64,000 nt of DNA, taken from positions 124,001 to 188,000 of the forward strand of contig NZ_AULQ01000001.1 of assembly GCF_000422365.1 (NCBI RefSeq). The letters run 5' to 3'. Shown here piece by piece: positions 8,891 to 16,668 of the stretch; position 1 is the stretch's first letter; every line of letters starts with the position of its first letter. The notes beneath the pieces were generated by a model. It was not told the origin of the DNA, did not search any database, and was given only the letters and a program-made list of their open reading frames with translations. The position numbers and the translations under genes are program-made. Source of the stretch: Mesoflavibacter zeaxanthinifaciens DSM 18436. Lineage in GTDB: Bacteria; Bacteroidota; Bacteroidia; Flavobacteriales; Flavobacteriaceae.

Positions 8891-8925
8891 AAAAGCTTAT
8901 AAAACTTTTTTTATAAGCTTTTTGC
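8891..8925 (+). terminator. Terminator of the HPF gene
   Basis: The stem is aaaagcttataaa paired with tttataagctttt (8891-8903 with 8911-8923, loop acttttt with some slippage), running into T-rich sequence. It lies 18 nt after the HPF stop codon. Confidence 0.85.
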
Positions 8926-8965
8926 TTTTTGTGTAACAATTTTAAAATTATGGCGTCAAACTAGT

Positions 8966-9148
8966 ATGAAAAAATTAATTATAATAAATGCTATTATTTG
9001 GGCAACAGTAATTTTAGTATCTGCAATTTTGTTTAAGGATAGCGATAATTGGGATGTCTTTTTTATTTTAATCATATCGTTATCAACCATTACAAATGGT
9101 TTATTAAATAGACAGTTTTGTAAACAAAAACAGTGTAAGATTAAGTAA
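8966..9148 (+). CDS. Small two-helix membrane protein, unknown function
   Basis: This is a 60-residue open frame, MKKLIIINAIIWATVILVSA then a short polar turn (KDSDNWD), a second hydrophobic helix (VFFILIISLSTITNGLL) and a basic, Cys-containing tail (RQFCKQKQCKIK). The two-helix layout with positive ends looks like a true inner-membrane miniprotein rather than a chance frame. It sits between the HPF terminator and rlmH, and its stop codon directly abuts that of the convergent rlmH. No family recognised. Confidence 0.5.
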   Translation: MKKLIIINAIIWATVILVSAILFKDSDNWDVFFILIISLSTITNGLLNRQFCKQKQCKIK

Positions 9149-9622
9149 TTATCTATGGTGGTAAGGCTCATTTTTTAAAATGGTAAAACCTCTATACAGC
9201 TGTTCTATCATAAATAAGCGTACCATTTGATGAGAAAATGTCATTTTAGATAAAGAAACTTTTCCTCTTGCTTTACTATATACTTCTGGACTAAAACCAT
9301 ATGGTCCGCCAATGACAAAAACCAGTTGCTTGATTCCAGAATTCATGTGCTTTTGTAAGTAATTAGCAAATTGTACGCTATCGTATTGTTTACCGTTTTC
9401 ATCTAACAAAATTAAAATATCTGTAGGTGTTATTTTTGATAAAATAAGATCGCCTTCTTTTTGCTTTTGTTGGTCTTCACTTAGGTTTTTTACCTTTTTT
9501 AAATCAGGAATTATTTCTAATTCAAATTTTATGTAAAATCCTAAACGTTTTGTATAATCGTCAATAAGCTGTTGCAGCTGCTTATTGTCTGTTTTTCCTA
9601 TAGCAAGTAGTTTTATAGTCAT
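9149..9622 (-). CDS. rlmH: 23S rRNA (pseudouridine(1915)-N(3))-methyltransferase
   Basis: From the ATG at 9622 the product is 157 aa, the normal RlmH length; a TTG two codons upstream is less likely. The SPOUT knot signature is complete: LILLDENGKQYDSVQFA, VFVIGGPYGFSPEVY, LSKMTFSHQMVRLFMIEQLYRGFTIL and the invariant C-terminal YHHR. It methylates pseudouridine 1915 in helix 69 of 23S rRNA. On the minus strand a perfect -7 box TAAATTTG (9626-9633) ends only 3 nt before the ATG, so the mRNA may be leaderless. Confidence 0.95.
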   Translation of the reverse strand: MTIKLLAIGKTDNKQLQQLIDDYTKRLGFYIKFELEIIPDLKKVKNLSEDQQKQKEGDLILSKITPTDILILLDENGKQYDSVQFANYLQKHMNSGIKQLVFVIGGPYGFSPEVYSKARGKVSLSKMTFSHQMVRLFMIEQLYRGFTILKNEPYHHR

Positions 9623-9625
9623 ACG

Positions 9626-9633
9626 CAAATTTA
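9626..9633 (-). promoter_or_regulatory. -7 promoter box abutting the rlmH start
   Basis: The minus strand reads TAAATTTG, then cgt, then ATG. If used, transcription would begin at or just inside the start codon. A -33 TTG is not evident. Confidence 0.45.
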
Positions 9634-9735
9634 CACTTTATGAGTTATGATGTTTTAATTTCATCTAAAAAAATCATAAACCTATAATCGTAAAACGTCA
9701 TTCAATTTATTATTTTTACACAAAACATTACAAAC

Positions 9736-10596
9736 ATGATCAGTCAAGCACAATTTGATAAAGAAATAGAGTTAATTATAGCTAATGCTATTAGAGAAGA
9801 TGTAGGAGATGGCGACCATAGTAGTTTAGCATGTATACCTGCTTCTGCAGAAGGAAAAGCTAAACTTTTAGTAAAAGATGAAGGTATAATTGCAGGTATA
9901 GAGTTTGCTAAAAAAGTATTCCATTATGTTGATCCAAACATGAAAATAGAAACCTTGATTGAAGACGGAAGTCATGTTAAATATGGAGATATAGTGTTTT
10001 ACGTAACAGGCGCATCGCAATCTATTTTAAAAGCAGAACGTTTAGTGTTAAACGCAATGCAACGTATGAGTGCTATTGCTACAAAAACAAGAGAATTTGT
10101 AGATCTTTTAGAAGGTACAGGAACTAAAGTTTTAGACACACGTAAAACTACGCCAGGTATTAGAGCTTTAGAAAAATGGGCTGTAAAAATTGGAGGAGGA
10201 GAGAACCATCGTTTTGCGTTATACGATATGATTATGCTTAAGGATAACCATATAGATTTTGCTGGAGGTATCACAAAAGCAATAGATAAAACCAAGCAGT
10301 ATTTAAAAGAGACTAATCGCGATTTAAAAATTATTGTTGAAGCTAGAGATTTAAATGAAATTAAAGAAATTTTAAAATCTGATGGTGTATATCGTATTTT
10401 AATTGATAACTTTAATTACGAAGATACTAGAGAAGCTGTAAAGCTTATAGGCGATAAATGCTTAACCGAAAGCTCTGGAGGAATTAACGAAAATACGATT
10501 AGAGAATATGCACTTTGCGGTGTAGATTATATCTCTTCTGGAGCATTAACGCATTCAGTTTACAATAAAGATTTAAGTTTAAAAGCAGTTGAGTAG
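9736..10596 (+). CDS. nadC: Carboxylating nicotinate-nucleotide diphosphorylase
   Basis: This 286-residue protein (quinolinate phosphoribosyltransferase) converts quinolinate and PRPP to nicotinate mononucleotide in de novo NAD synthesis. Visible motifs: REDVGDGDHSS at the N-terminus, LNAMQRMSAIAT, DTRKTTPGIRALEKWAVKIGGGENHRF with the PRPP/quinolinate-binding Arg, His and Lys residues, MLKDNHIDFAGG, IIVEARDLNE, and ESSGGINENTIREYA. Length is typical. It is divergent from rlmH and followed after 29 nt by the yihY-like gene. Confidence 0.96.
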   Translation: MISQAQFDKEIELIIANAIREDVGDGDHSSLACIPASAEGKAKLLVKDEGIIAGIEFAKKVFHYVDPNMKIETLIEDGSHVKYGDIVFYVTGASQSILKAERLVLNAMQRMSAIATKTREFVDLLEGTGTKVLDTRKTTPGIRALEKWAVKIGGGENHRFALYDMIMLKDNHIDFAGGITKAIDKTKQYLKETNRDLKIIVEARDLNEIKEILKSDGVYRILIDNFNYEDTREAVKLIGDKCLTESSGGINENTIREYALCGVDYISSGALTHSVYNKDLSLKAVE

Positions 10597-10625
10597 TAAA
10601 TTAAAAATAAAGACTAAATTATTTT

Positions 10626-11549
10626 ATGTCAAAAGCGATAGAGGATAAGCTAAATAAAATTCCTGTAGTTAACATAATTGTTAGATTATTAGGTAAAATT
10701 AAACTACCAGGATTAGAAGGTTTATCGCTTTATGATTTATTAGAATTGTACATTATTGGTATAGCAAAAGGCGCATTAACAGCAAGAGCAAGTGCTATAG
10801 CTTATAGCTTTTTTATGGCGTTGTTTCCTTTTTTATTATTTATTTTAATAGTAATTCCTTTTGTTCCAATAGACGATTTTCAAACCGATTTTTTAGTTTT
10901 CTTAGAGTCCTTTTTACCAGCAACAACTACAGATTTTTTTTATGAAAATATCTTTAATAACATAGAAGGAAATAAGGAAGGATTAATTTCATCTGTGTTT
11001 GTATTATCTATTTTTTTAATGGCAAATGGCGTTAATGCCTTATTTTCAGGTTTTGAAAATTCTTATCATGAACAACTATCTAGAAACGTTGTTAAACAAT
11101 ATTTATATGCATTGGGAATAGCTTTAATATTAAGTTTTTTACTAATTGTAACTGTAGTAGTATTAGGGTATTTTCAAATATACGTCATGTCTACTTTTGA
11201 GGGATATATAGGTTCTAGAAATACAGATTTTTGGGCTAATTTTGCACAGTATATTTTCTTTGTTTTAATGGTGTATTTGGCAACTGCAGTATTATATTAC
11301 TTTGGTACTGCAGAAGGTAAAACCTCCAAGTTTTTTTCGGTAGGAGCATTATTTACTACCATTTTAATTATGTTAACCTCATATTTATTTGGTATTTATA
11401 TAGAAAATTTTGCAAAGTATAATGAACTTTATGGCTCAATCGGTGCATTACTAATATTGCTTTTTTATCTTTGGTTAAATGCCAATATTTTATTGCTAGG
11501 TTTTGAGTTAAATATTTCACTTAAACAATTAAGAAAAAGTTTTAAATGA
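10626..11549 (+). CDS. YihY/BrkB family inner-membrane protein
   Basis: This 307-residue protein has about six hydrophobic segments. The YihY/BrkB hallmarks are TARASAIAYSFFMALFPFLLFI near the N-terminus, VFVLSIFLMANGVNALFSGFENSYHE in the middle, and YNELYGSIGALLILLFYLWLNANILLLGFELN at the end. The family was once called RNase BN by mistake; its transport role is not established. The stop codon overlaps the next start by 4 nt (ATGA), so the DUF2147 gene is translationally coupled. Confidence 0.88.
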   Translation: MSKAIEDKLNKIPVVNIIVRLLGKIKLPGLEGLSLYDLLELYIIGIAKGALTARASAIAYSFFMALFPFLLFILIVIPFVPIDDFQTDFLVFLESFLPATTTDFFYENIFNNIEGNKEGLISSVFVLSIFLMANGVNALFSGFENSYHEQLSRNVVKQYLYALGIALILSFLLIVTVVVLGYFQIYVMSTFEGYIGSRNTDFWANFAQYIFFVLMVYLATAVLYYFGTAEGKTSKFFSVGALFTTILIMLTSYLFGIYIENFAKYNELYGSIGALLILLFYLWLNANILLLGFELNISLKQLRKSFK

Positions 11550-11959
11550 TAAAACACATCACATTATTACTATTGTTTTTCAGTCTATCAATGTCTGCTC
11601 AAGATATTTTTGGTAATTGGCAAACAATAAATGATAAAGGTGAAAAAAAGTCTACAGTAAAGATTTATGAAGAAAATGGAGTTGTTTACGGAAAAATAAT
11701 ACAAATTAATGACCAGTCTAAAGTAAATGCTTTGTGTACAAAATGTGAAGGTGATGATAATAATAAACCTATTTTAGGTTTAATCATCATAAAAGATGCA
11801 GTTAAAGACGGTAAATATTATAAAGGCGGAACTATTTTAGATCCTCAAAACGGAAATACCTATAAACTAAGATTAGCAATAAACGATAAAGGTCAACTTC
11901 AAGTAAGAGGTTATTTAGGATTTATATATTCTACACAATATTGGGAAAAAGTAAAATAA
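11546..11959 (+). CDS. DUF2147 secreted protein
   Basis: This is a 137-residue protein with a signal peptide (MIKHITLLLLFFSLSMSAQ). The mature part shows DUF2147 features: IFGNWQTINDKGEKKSTVKIYEENGVVYGKI, a CTKCEG pair, 'GLIIIKDAVKDGKYYKGGTILDPQNGNTYKLRL', and ending GYLGFIYSTQYWEKVK. The fold is predicted to be a small beta-barrel in the periplasm; its ligand is unknown. It starts inside the stop of the upstream yihY-like gene. Confidence 0.85.
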   Translation: MIKHITLLLLFFSLSMSAQDIFGNWQTINDKGEKKSTVKIYEENGVVYGKIIQINDQSKVNALCTKCEGDDNNKPILGLIIIKDAVKDGKYYKGGTILDPQNGNTYKLRLAINDKGQLQVRGYLGFIYSTQYWEKVK

Positions 11960-11978
11960 CTTTTAAAACTAAATCAAA

Positions 11979-14432
11979 TTGTATTTTATAGACGTCATTT
12001 TACCAATTCCGTTAGAAAAACGCTTTACTTACAATATAACAAGAGCAGAAAGTGAATTTTTGCAAGTAGGAATGCGTGTGTCAATCCCTTTTGGTAAAAC
12101 TAAAATCTACACAGGTATTGTTGCAAATATCCACCAAACTGCACCTTTAGTTTATGACGCTAAAGATATTCATCAAATTTTAGATGAAGCTCCAATCGTT
12201 ACCCAACAACAACTTAGGTTATGGCAATGGATAGCTAAATATTATATGTGTACAGAAGGCGAAGTCATGCGTGCAGCCTTACCAAACGCTTTTTTGTTAG
12301 AAAGTGAAACTATAATAAGCCCAAATAAAACATCTGTAATTAATGAAGAAGATTTAAAAGATGACGAGTTTTTAATTTACGAAGCTTTGCAACATCAATC
12401 GTCGTTAAAAATTCAAGATATATCTAACATTTTAGATAAAAAAAATGTGCTTCCTGTAGTTAAACGTTTGGTTGAAAAAGAAGCAGTAATCCTCAATGAA
12501 GAAATTTACGAAAAGTATAAGCCAAAATACGTTAGATACGTAAAGTTAAGTAGCAAGTATGCTTCTGAAGCTGAGTTAAATTCGCTTTTAGACAATTTAA
12601 ACAAAAATGCAACCAAACAAAAAGAGGTTATTTTAAATCTCTTTACTATATCTGCAAGAACAAAAAAACCGGTTAAAGTTTCAGAGTTGATAGAAGTTAG
12701 TAAGACTACATCTTCAACCATTAAAACGTTGGTAGATAAAAATATTTTAGAAGAATATCATATTCAAACCGATCGTGTACAATATAATGGTGAAGAAAAC
12801 TCAGAAAGTAAACAGTTAAATCAATATCAGACAGAAGCTTTACAGCAAATAAAAAATCAGTTTGAAAACCAAAACGTTGTGTTGTTACATGGTGTAACAT
12901 CTTCAGGGAAAACAGAAGTTTATGTAAAGCTAATTGAAGATATAATAGCTGAAGGAAAACAAGCCTTGTATTTACTTCCTGAAATTGCATTAACTACACA
13001 ATTGGTTAGTCGTTTACAAGATTATTTTGGAGAGCAAGTAGCTGTTTTTCATAGTAAATATTCAGCGCATGAACGTGTTGAGGTTTATAATAATGTGCTA
13101 CATAATTCCGCGAAAGCGAAAATAATTTTAGGAGCACGATCATCCATATTTTTACCATTTGATAATTTAGGGCTAATCATAGTAGATGAAGAGCATGAGC
13201 AATCTTTTAAACAATTTGATCCAGCACCACGTTATCACGCACGTGATTCTGCAGTTGTGTTAGCATCATTTTTCAAGGCAAAAATTTTATTAGGAAGCGC
13301 TACGCCAAGCTTAGAAAGTTATCATAATGCACAAGAAAAAAAATATGGATTAGTACAAATAAATAGACGTTATAATAATGTACAAATGCCAGATATAGAA
13401 TTGGTAGATCTAAAAGATAAGTACAAAAAAAAGCGTATGAAAGGTCATTTTTCTGACCGCTTGATTGAAGAAATTACAGAAACTTTAAAAGAAGGGTATC
13501 AAGTTATTTTGTTTCAAAATAGACGAGGTTATTCTCCAATTGTAGAGTGTACAACTTGTGGTCACTCGCCACAATGTCCAAATTGCGATGTTAGTTTAAC
13601 TTATCATCAATATCGTAAACAACTACGTTGTCATTATTGTGGTTACGGTATTGCTATGCAGCAAAAATGTATGGCTTGTGGCACATCAGATTTAGATACT
13701 GTAGGATTTGGTACCGAGCAAATAGAAGCTGAGGTAAAAGAACTATTTCCAGATTTTAAAGTAGCAAGAATGGACTTAGATACCACACGAGGAAAATTTG
13801 GTTACGAGAAGATTATTACCGCTTTAGAACAACAAGAAATAGATATTTTGGTTGGTACACAAATGCTTACCAAGGGTTTAGATTTTAGAAATGTCAAACT
13901 AGTAGGTATAATGAATGCCGATAACATGTTAAATTTTCCTGACTTTAGAGCGCATGAGAGAAGTTTTCAATTAATGCTACAAGTATCAGGTCGTGCAGGA
14001 CGTACCGATAAAAGGGGTAAAGTTTTGATACAAACATACAATCCGTATCATAAAATTTTACAGCAAGTATCTACAAATGATTATGTAGGTATGTTTAAAG
14101 AGCAGTTAGAAGAGCGATATAATTATAAATATCCACCATTTTATAGGTTAATAAAAATTACTTTAAAACATCGTGATTATAATAAAGTTAATTTGGCTGC
14201 AGATTGGTTAGCTAAAGCATTGGTACAATTGTTTAAAAATAATGTTTTGGGACCAGAGTTTCCGCCAGTATCAAGAATTCGTAATCAGTATCATAAAAAC
14301 ATTTTAATTAAAATACCTCAAGGTCAACATCTAGGTAAAACAAAAGAAGCTATAAAACGTGTAGAAACTACTTTTAATGCAATAGGAGATTTTAAATCTG
14401 TACGTTTAATAATGAATGTGGATAATTATTAA
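11979..14432 (+). CDS. priA: Primosomal protein N' (replication restart helicase)
   Basis: This 817-residue PriA starts with TTG at 11979 (MYFIDVILPIPLEKRFTYNI); no ATG lies in frame before the conserved N-terminus. Features in order: N-terminal 3'-DNA-binding domain, Walker A GVTSSGKTEVY (about 307), DEEH Walker B, GSATPSLES, zinc-binding cysteines (CTTCGHSPQCPNCD and CHYCGYGIAMQQKCMACG, eight Cys), GTEQIEAEV, ILVGTQMLTKGLDFRNV and QVSGRAGR. It reloads the replisome at stalled forks. The stretch 13104-13121 carries a copy of a GNRA-loop hairpin repeat also found at 49841 and 45038. Confidence 0.96.
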   Translation: MYFIDVILPIPLEKRFTYNITRAESEFLQVGMRVSIPFGKTKIYTGIVANIHQTAPLVYDAKDIHQILDEAPIVTQQQLRLWQWIAKYYMCTEGEVMRAALPNAFLLESETIISPNKTSVINEEDLKDDEFLIYEALQHQSSLKIQDISNILDKKNVLPVVKRLVEKEAVILNEEIYEKYKPKYVRYVKLSSKYASEAELNSLLDNLNKNATKQKEVILNLFTISARTKKPVKVSELIEVSKTTSSTIKTLVDKNILEEYHIQTDRVQYNGEENSESKQLNQYQTEALQQIKNQFENQNVVLLHGVTSSGKTEVYVKLIEDIIAEGKQALYLLPEIALTTQLVSRLQDYFGEQVAVFHSKYSAHERVEVYNNVLHNSAKAKIILGARSSIFLPFDNLGLIIVDEEHEQSFKQFDPAPRYHARDSAVVLASFFKAKILLGSATPSLESYHNAQEKKYGLVQINRRYNNVQMPDIELVDLKDKYKKKRMKGHFSDRLIEEITETLKEGYQVILFQNRRGYSPIVECTTCGHSPQCPNCDVSLTYHQYRKQLRCHYCGYGIAMQQKCMACGTSDLDTVGFGTEQIEAEVKELFPDFKVARMDLDTTRGKFGYEKIITALEQQEIDILVGTQMLTKGLDFRNVKLVGIMNADNMLNFPDFRAHERSFQLMLQVSGRAGRTDKRGKVLIQTYNPYHKILQQVSTNDYVGMFKEQLEERYNYKYPPFYRLIKITLKHRDYNKVNLAADWLAKALVQLFKNNVLGPEFPPVSRIRNQYHKNILIKIPQGQHLGKTKEAIKRVETTFNAIGDFKSVRLIMNVDNY
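13104..13121. repeat. GNRA-loop hairpin repeat inside priA
   Basis: aattccgcgaaagcga is identical, all 16 nt, to 49841-49856 inside the unassigned cryptochrome gene. The core CGC-GAAA-GCG can form a 3-bp stem with a GAAA loop, extended by weaker pairs. The G+C content stands out from the A+T-rich surroundings. Confidence 0.45.
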
Positions 14433-14445
14433 GTGTAATCCAAAA

Positions 14446-14485
14446 AAAATCCCATTTCAAAAAAGAAACAGGATTTTAATTTTTA
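14446..14485. terminator. Bidirectional terminator between priA and the LytTR regulator gene
   Basis: The interrupted stem is aaaatcc/ggatttt plus tttc/gaaa, with a ca/ca internal loop and an A-rich apical loop, flanked by A and T runs. It lies between two convergent genes. Confidence 0.65.
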
Positions 14486-14500
14486 TAGTAGAGTAGTAGT

Positions 14501-15196
14501 TTATATGCTATTTAAAGCTTCAACTAGTTGTGTTTTTTTATTTCTACTTAACGGTATTTCGTAAGCTCCAACTTCAACATTTTTACTATTAAATCTGTCT
14601 ATTTTATCAAGGTTGACAATATAAGATTTGTGTATTCTTAAAAACTTACCTTCAGGTAGTTCTTTTTCAAAAGCTTTCATAGTAGATAGGACAACAAGGC
14701 TAGTATCTTCTGTAACTAATTTAACATAGTCACCTAAGGCTTCAATCCATTTAATGTCCTTAATATAAACCTTACGTTTTTTTAGATTACTTTTTACAAA
14801 AATATGTTCGCCTTCTTCTTGACTAAAGTCTTGTTTAAGTTTGTGTTGCTCTACAGCTTTTTCTACAGCTTGATTAAAACGATCTCTAGAGATTGGCTTT
14901 TGTAAGTAATCTGTAGCATCGTAATTAAAAGCTTTAAAAGCATACTCGGTTTTTCCTGTAACAAAAATAATTTGAGGCTTATTATTTAAAACGTCCAGAA
15001 GCTCAAAACCATTAAGAACAGGCATTTCTATATCTAAAAAGATAAGATCTACCTTATGGGTGTTTAATCCATTTTTGGTTTCTAAAGCGCTGCTGTATTC
15101 AGCAATTAGATTAAGGTTGTTGTTGCCTTCAATAAGTTTTACAATAGACAATCTTTGTATTGCCGAGTCATCTACAACTACACAATTTAGTATCAT
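14501..15196 (-). CDS. LytTR-family response regulator
   Basis: This 231-residue protein has an N-terminal receiver domain with acidic pocket VVDDSA, phosphoacceptor Asp55 in VDLIFLDIEMPVLNG, FVTGKTEYAFKAFNYDATDYLQKPI (Thr and Lys switch residues), and a C-terminal LytTR DNA-binding domain (IFVKSNLKKRKVYIKDIKWIEALGDYVKL ... FLRIHKSYIVNLDKI). No histidine kinase gene is adjacent, so the partner must be encoded elsewhere. It is divergent from the rpsF operon across 214 nt. Confidence 0.92.
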   Translation of the reverse strand: MILNCVVVDDSAIQRLSIVKLIEGNNNLNLIAEYSSALETKNGLNTHKVDLIFLDIEMPVLNGFELLDVLNNKPQIIFVTGKTEYAFKAFNYDATDYLQKPISRDRFNQAVEKAVEQHKLKQDFSQEEGEHIFVKSNLKKRKVYIKDIKWIEALGDYVKLVTEDTSLVVLSTMKAFEKELPEGKFLRIHKSYIVNLDKIDRFNSKNVEVGAYEIPLSRNKKTQLVEALNSI

Positions 15197-15347
15197 AGCG
15201 TAAGTGTTAAGGTTAAGTTATCGACAATAGTACAAAAAATACGGATTAAAACCAAAAAACATCGGTAAAATGATTTTTTTAACATAAAAATAAAATCATT
15301 CGAATATACATTTAAAAAGTCGTTTAACAGAAATATTTACAAGGGTA

Positions 15348-15378
15348 TTGTGTTATTAAATAAAAAGAATTACTTTTG
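15348..15378 (+). promoter_or_regulatory. Consensus Bacteroidota promoter of the rpsF-rpsR-rplI operon
   Basis: TTG (15348-15350), exactly 20 nt, then TActTTTG (15371-15378). This fits TTG-N17..23-TAnnTTTG, the house-keeping sigma consensus of Bacteroidota. It leaves a leader of about 25 nt before rpsF. Confidence 0.85.
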
Positions 15379-15410
15379 CACTCATTTTTAACACAATAAA
15401 ATAGATTTTT

Positions 15411-15749
15411 ATGAATCATTATGAAACTGTTTTCATCTTAAATCCCGTTTTATCTGAAACACAGATAAAGGAGACAGTAAAGAAATACGAAGATTTTCTT
15501 GTTTCTAGAGGAGCTAAGATGGTATCGAAAGAAGATTGGGGACTAAAAAAATTAGCTTACCCTATTCAAAACAAAAAAAGTGGTTTTTATCACTTATTTG
15601 AGTACCAAGTAGAAGGAGAAGTAATAGAGCCTTTAGAGTTAGAATTTAGACGTGACGAGCGTTTTATGCGTTATTTAACTGTAGCAATGGATAAGCACGC
15701 TGTTGCATGGGCAGAACGTAGAAGAGAAAAACTTAAACAAAAAGCGTAA
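15411..15749 (+). CDS. rpsF: 30S ribosomal protein S6
   Basis: This 112-residue S6 has the conserved start [23 protein letters not shown] and the central [24 protein letters not shown], plus [29 protein letters not shown]. It binds S18 on the 30S platform. It is the first gene of an S6-S18-L9 operon; rpsR begins 5 nt after its stop. The ssb/priB gene found between S6 and S18 in some phyla is absent here. Confidence 0.98.
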   Translation: MNHYETVFILNPVLSETQIKETVKKYEDFLVSRGAKMVSKEDWGLKKLAYPIQNKKSGFYHLFEYQVEGEVIEPLELEFRRDERFMRYLTVAMDKHAVAWAERRREKLKQKA

Positions 15750-15754
15750 TCATC

Positions 15755-16051
15755 ATGGCAAGTATCGAACAACAAGCAAAAGGAAAAAAAGAAGGAGAAA
15801 TTAGATATTTAACTCCTTTAAATATAGAAACTAACAAGACTAAAAAGTATTGTCGTTTTAAAAAGTCTGGTATTAAGTATGTAGATTACAAAGATGCAGA
15901 CTGGTTATTAAACTTTGTAAACGAGCAAGGTAAAATTTTACCAAGACGTTTAACAGGTACTTCTTTAAAATACCAAAGAAAAGTATCTGTAGCTGTAAAA
16001 AGAGCTCGTCACTTAGCTTTGTTACCATACGTAACAGATTTATTAAAATAA
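15755..16051 (+). CDS. rpsR: 30S ribosomal protein S18
   Basis: This is a 98-residue S18 with the hallmark segment [63 protein letters not shown]. The N-terminus carries a short Lys-rich extension. Second gene of the S6-S18-L9 operon, with 15 nt to rplI. Confidence 0.98.
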   Translation: MASIEQQAKGKKEGEIRYLTPLNIETNKTKKYCRFKKSGIKYVDYKDADWLLNFVNEQGKILPRRLTGTSLKYQRKVSVAVKRARHLALLPYVTDLLK

Positions 16052-16066
16052 AATTATCATAACACA

Positions 16067-16528
16067 ATGGAACTTATATTAAAACAAGACGTTGAAAACG
16101 TAGGATTTAAAGACGATGTTGTAACGGTAAAGAACGGTTATGGTAGAAACTTCTTAATCCCAACAGGACAAGCAATTTTAGCAACAAAATCTGCTAAAAA
16201 GGCATTAGAGGAAACTTTAAAGCAACGTGCATTTAAAGACAAAAAAGTAATTGAAGAAGCTAACAAAACGTTAGAAGCTTTAAAACAATTAGATATAAAA
16301 ATAGCTGCAAAAGCTACAGAAGGAGCATCTGCAGGAGATAAATTATTTGGTTCTGTAACTAAATTAGATTTAGTAGAAGCATTTGAAAAAGAAGGACATA
16401 CTGTAGATAAGAAGTATGTTTCTATCGTTGGAGGTAATATTAAACGTTTAGGTCTATATACGGCTACTGTACGTTTACACCGTGAAGCATCTACAGATAT
16501 CGAATTTGAAGTAGTAGCACAATCTTAA
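16067..16528 (+). CDS. rplI: 50S ribosomal protein L9
   Basis: This 153-residue L9 has the N-terminal domain MELILKQDVENVGFKDDVVTVKNGYGRNFLIPTGQAILAT, the long connecting helix, and a C-terminal domain with LFGSVTKLDLVEAF and IKRLGLYTATVRLHREASTDIEFEVV. Last gene of the operon, followed by a strong terminator. Confidence 0.97.
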   Translation: MELILKQDVENVGFKDDVVTVKNGYGRNFLIPTGQAILATKSAKKALEETLKQRAFKDKKVIEEANKTLEALKQLDIKIAAKATEGASAGDKLFGSVTKLDLVEAFEKEGHTVDKKYVSIVGGNIKRLGLYTATVRLHREASTDIEFEVVAQS

Positions 16529-16568
16529 AATGTGTTAACAAAAAGTTAATAAATTTTAAATAAAATTT

Positions 16569-16597
16569 AAAGCCACCTTTTTAAGGTGGCTTTTTTT
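16569..16597 (+). terminator. Terminator of the rpsF-rpsR-rplI operon
   Basis: A near-perfect stem, aaagccacctt paired with aaggtggcttt, closes a tiny T loop and is followed by a T run. It lies 40 nt after rplI. Confidence 0.93.
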
Positions 16598-16601
16598 GTG
16601 T

Positions 16602-16638
16602 TAATTTTGCGATGTGTTTATTATGCATGCATAATAAA
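16602..16638 (+). promoter_or_regulatory. -7 box and 22-bp perfect palindrome upstream of the Oar-like receptor gene
   Basis: TAatTTTG (16602-16609) directly follows the preceding terminator. A perfect 22-bp palindrome (half-site tttattatgca, centre between 16627 and 16628) lies at 16617-16638, across or just after the expected transcription start and 30 nt before the ATG. It could be an operator for a dimeric regulator or an RNA hairpin. No regulator is identified. Confidence 0.55.
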
Positions 16639-16668
16639 ATGAAAGTTAATTAACTAATTACCAACACA

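Noticed and set aside
12506-12990. Minus-strand open frames within priA
   Set aside because: Antisense of a complete, highly conserved gene; no protein-like features.
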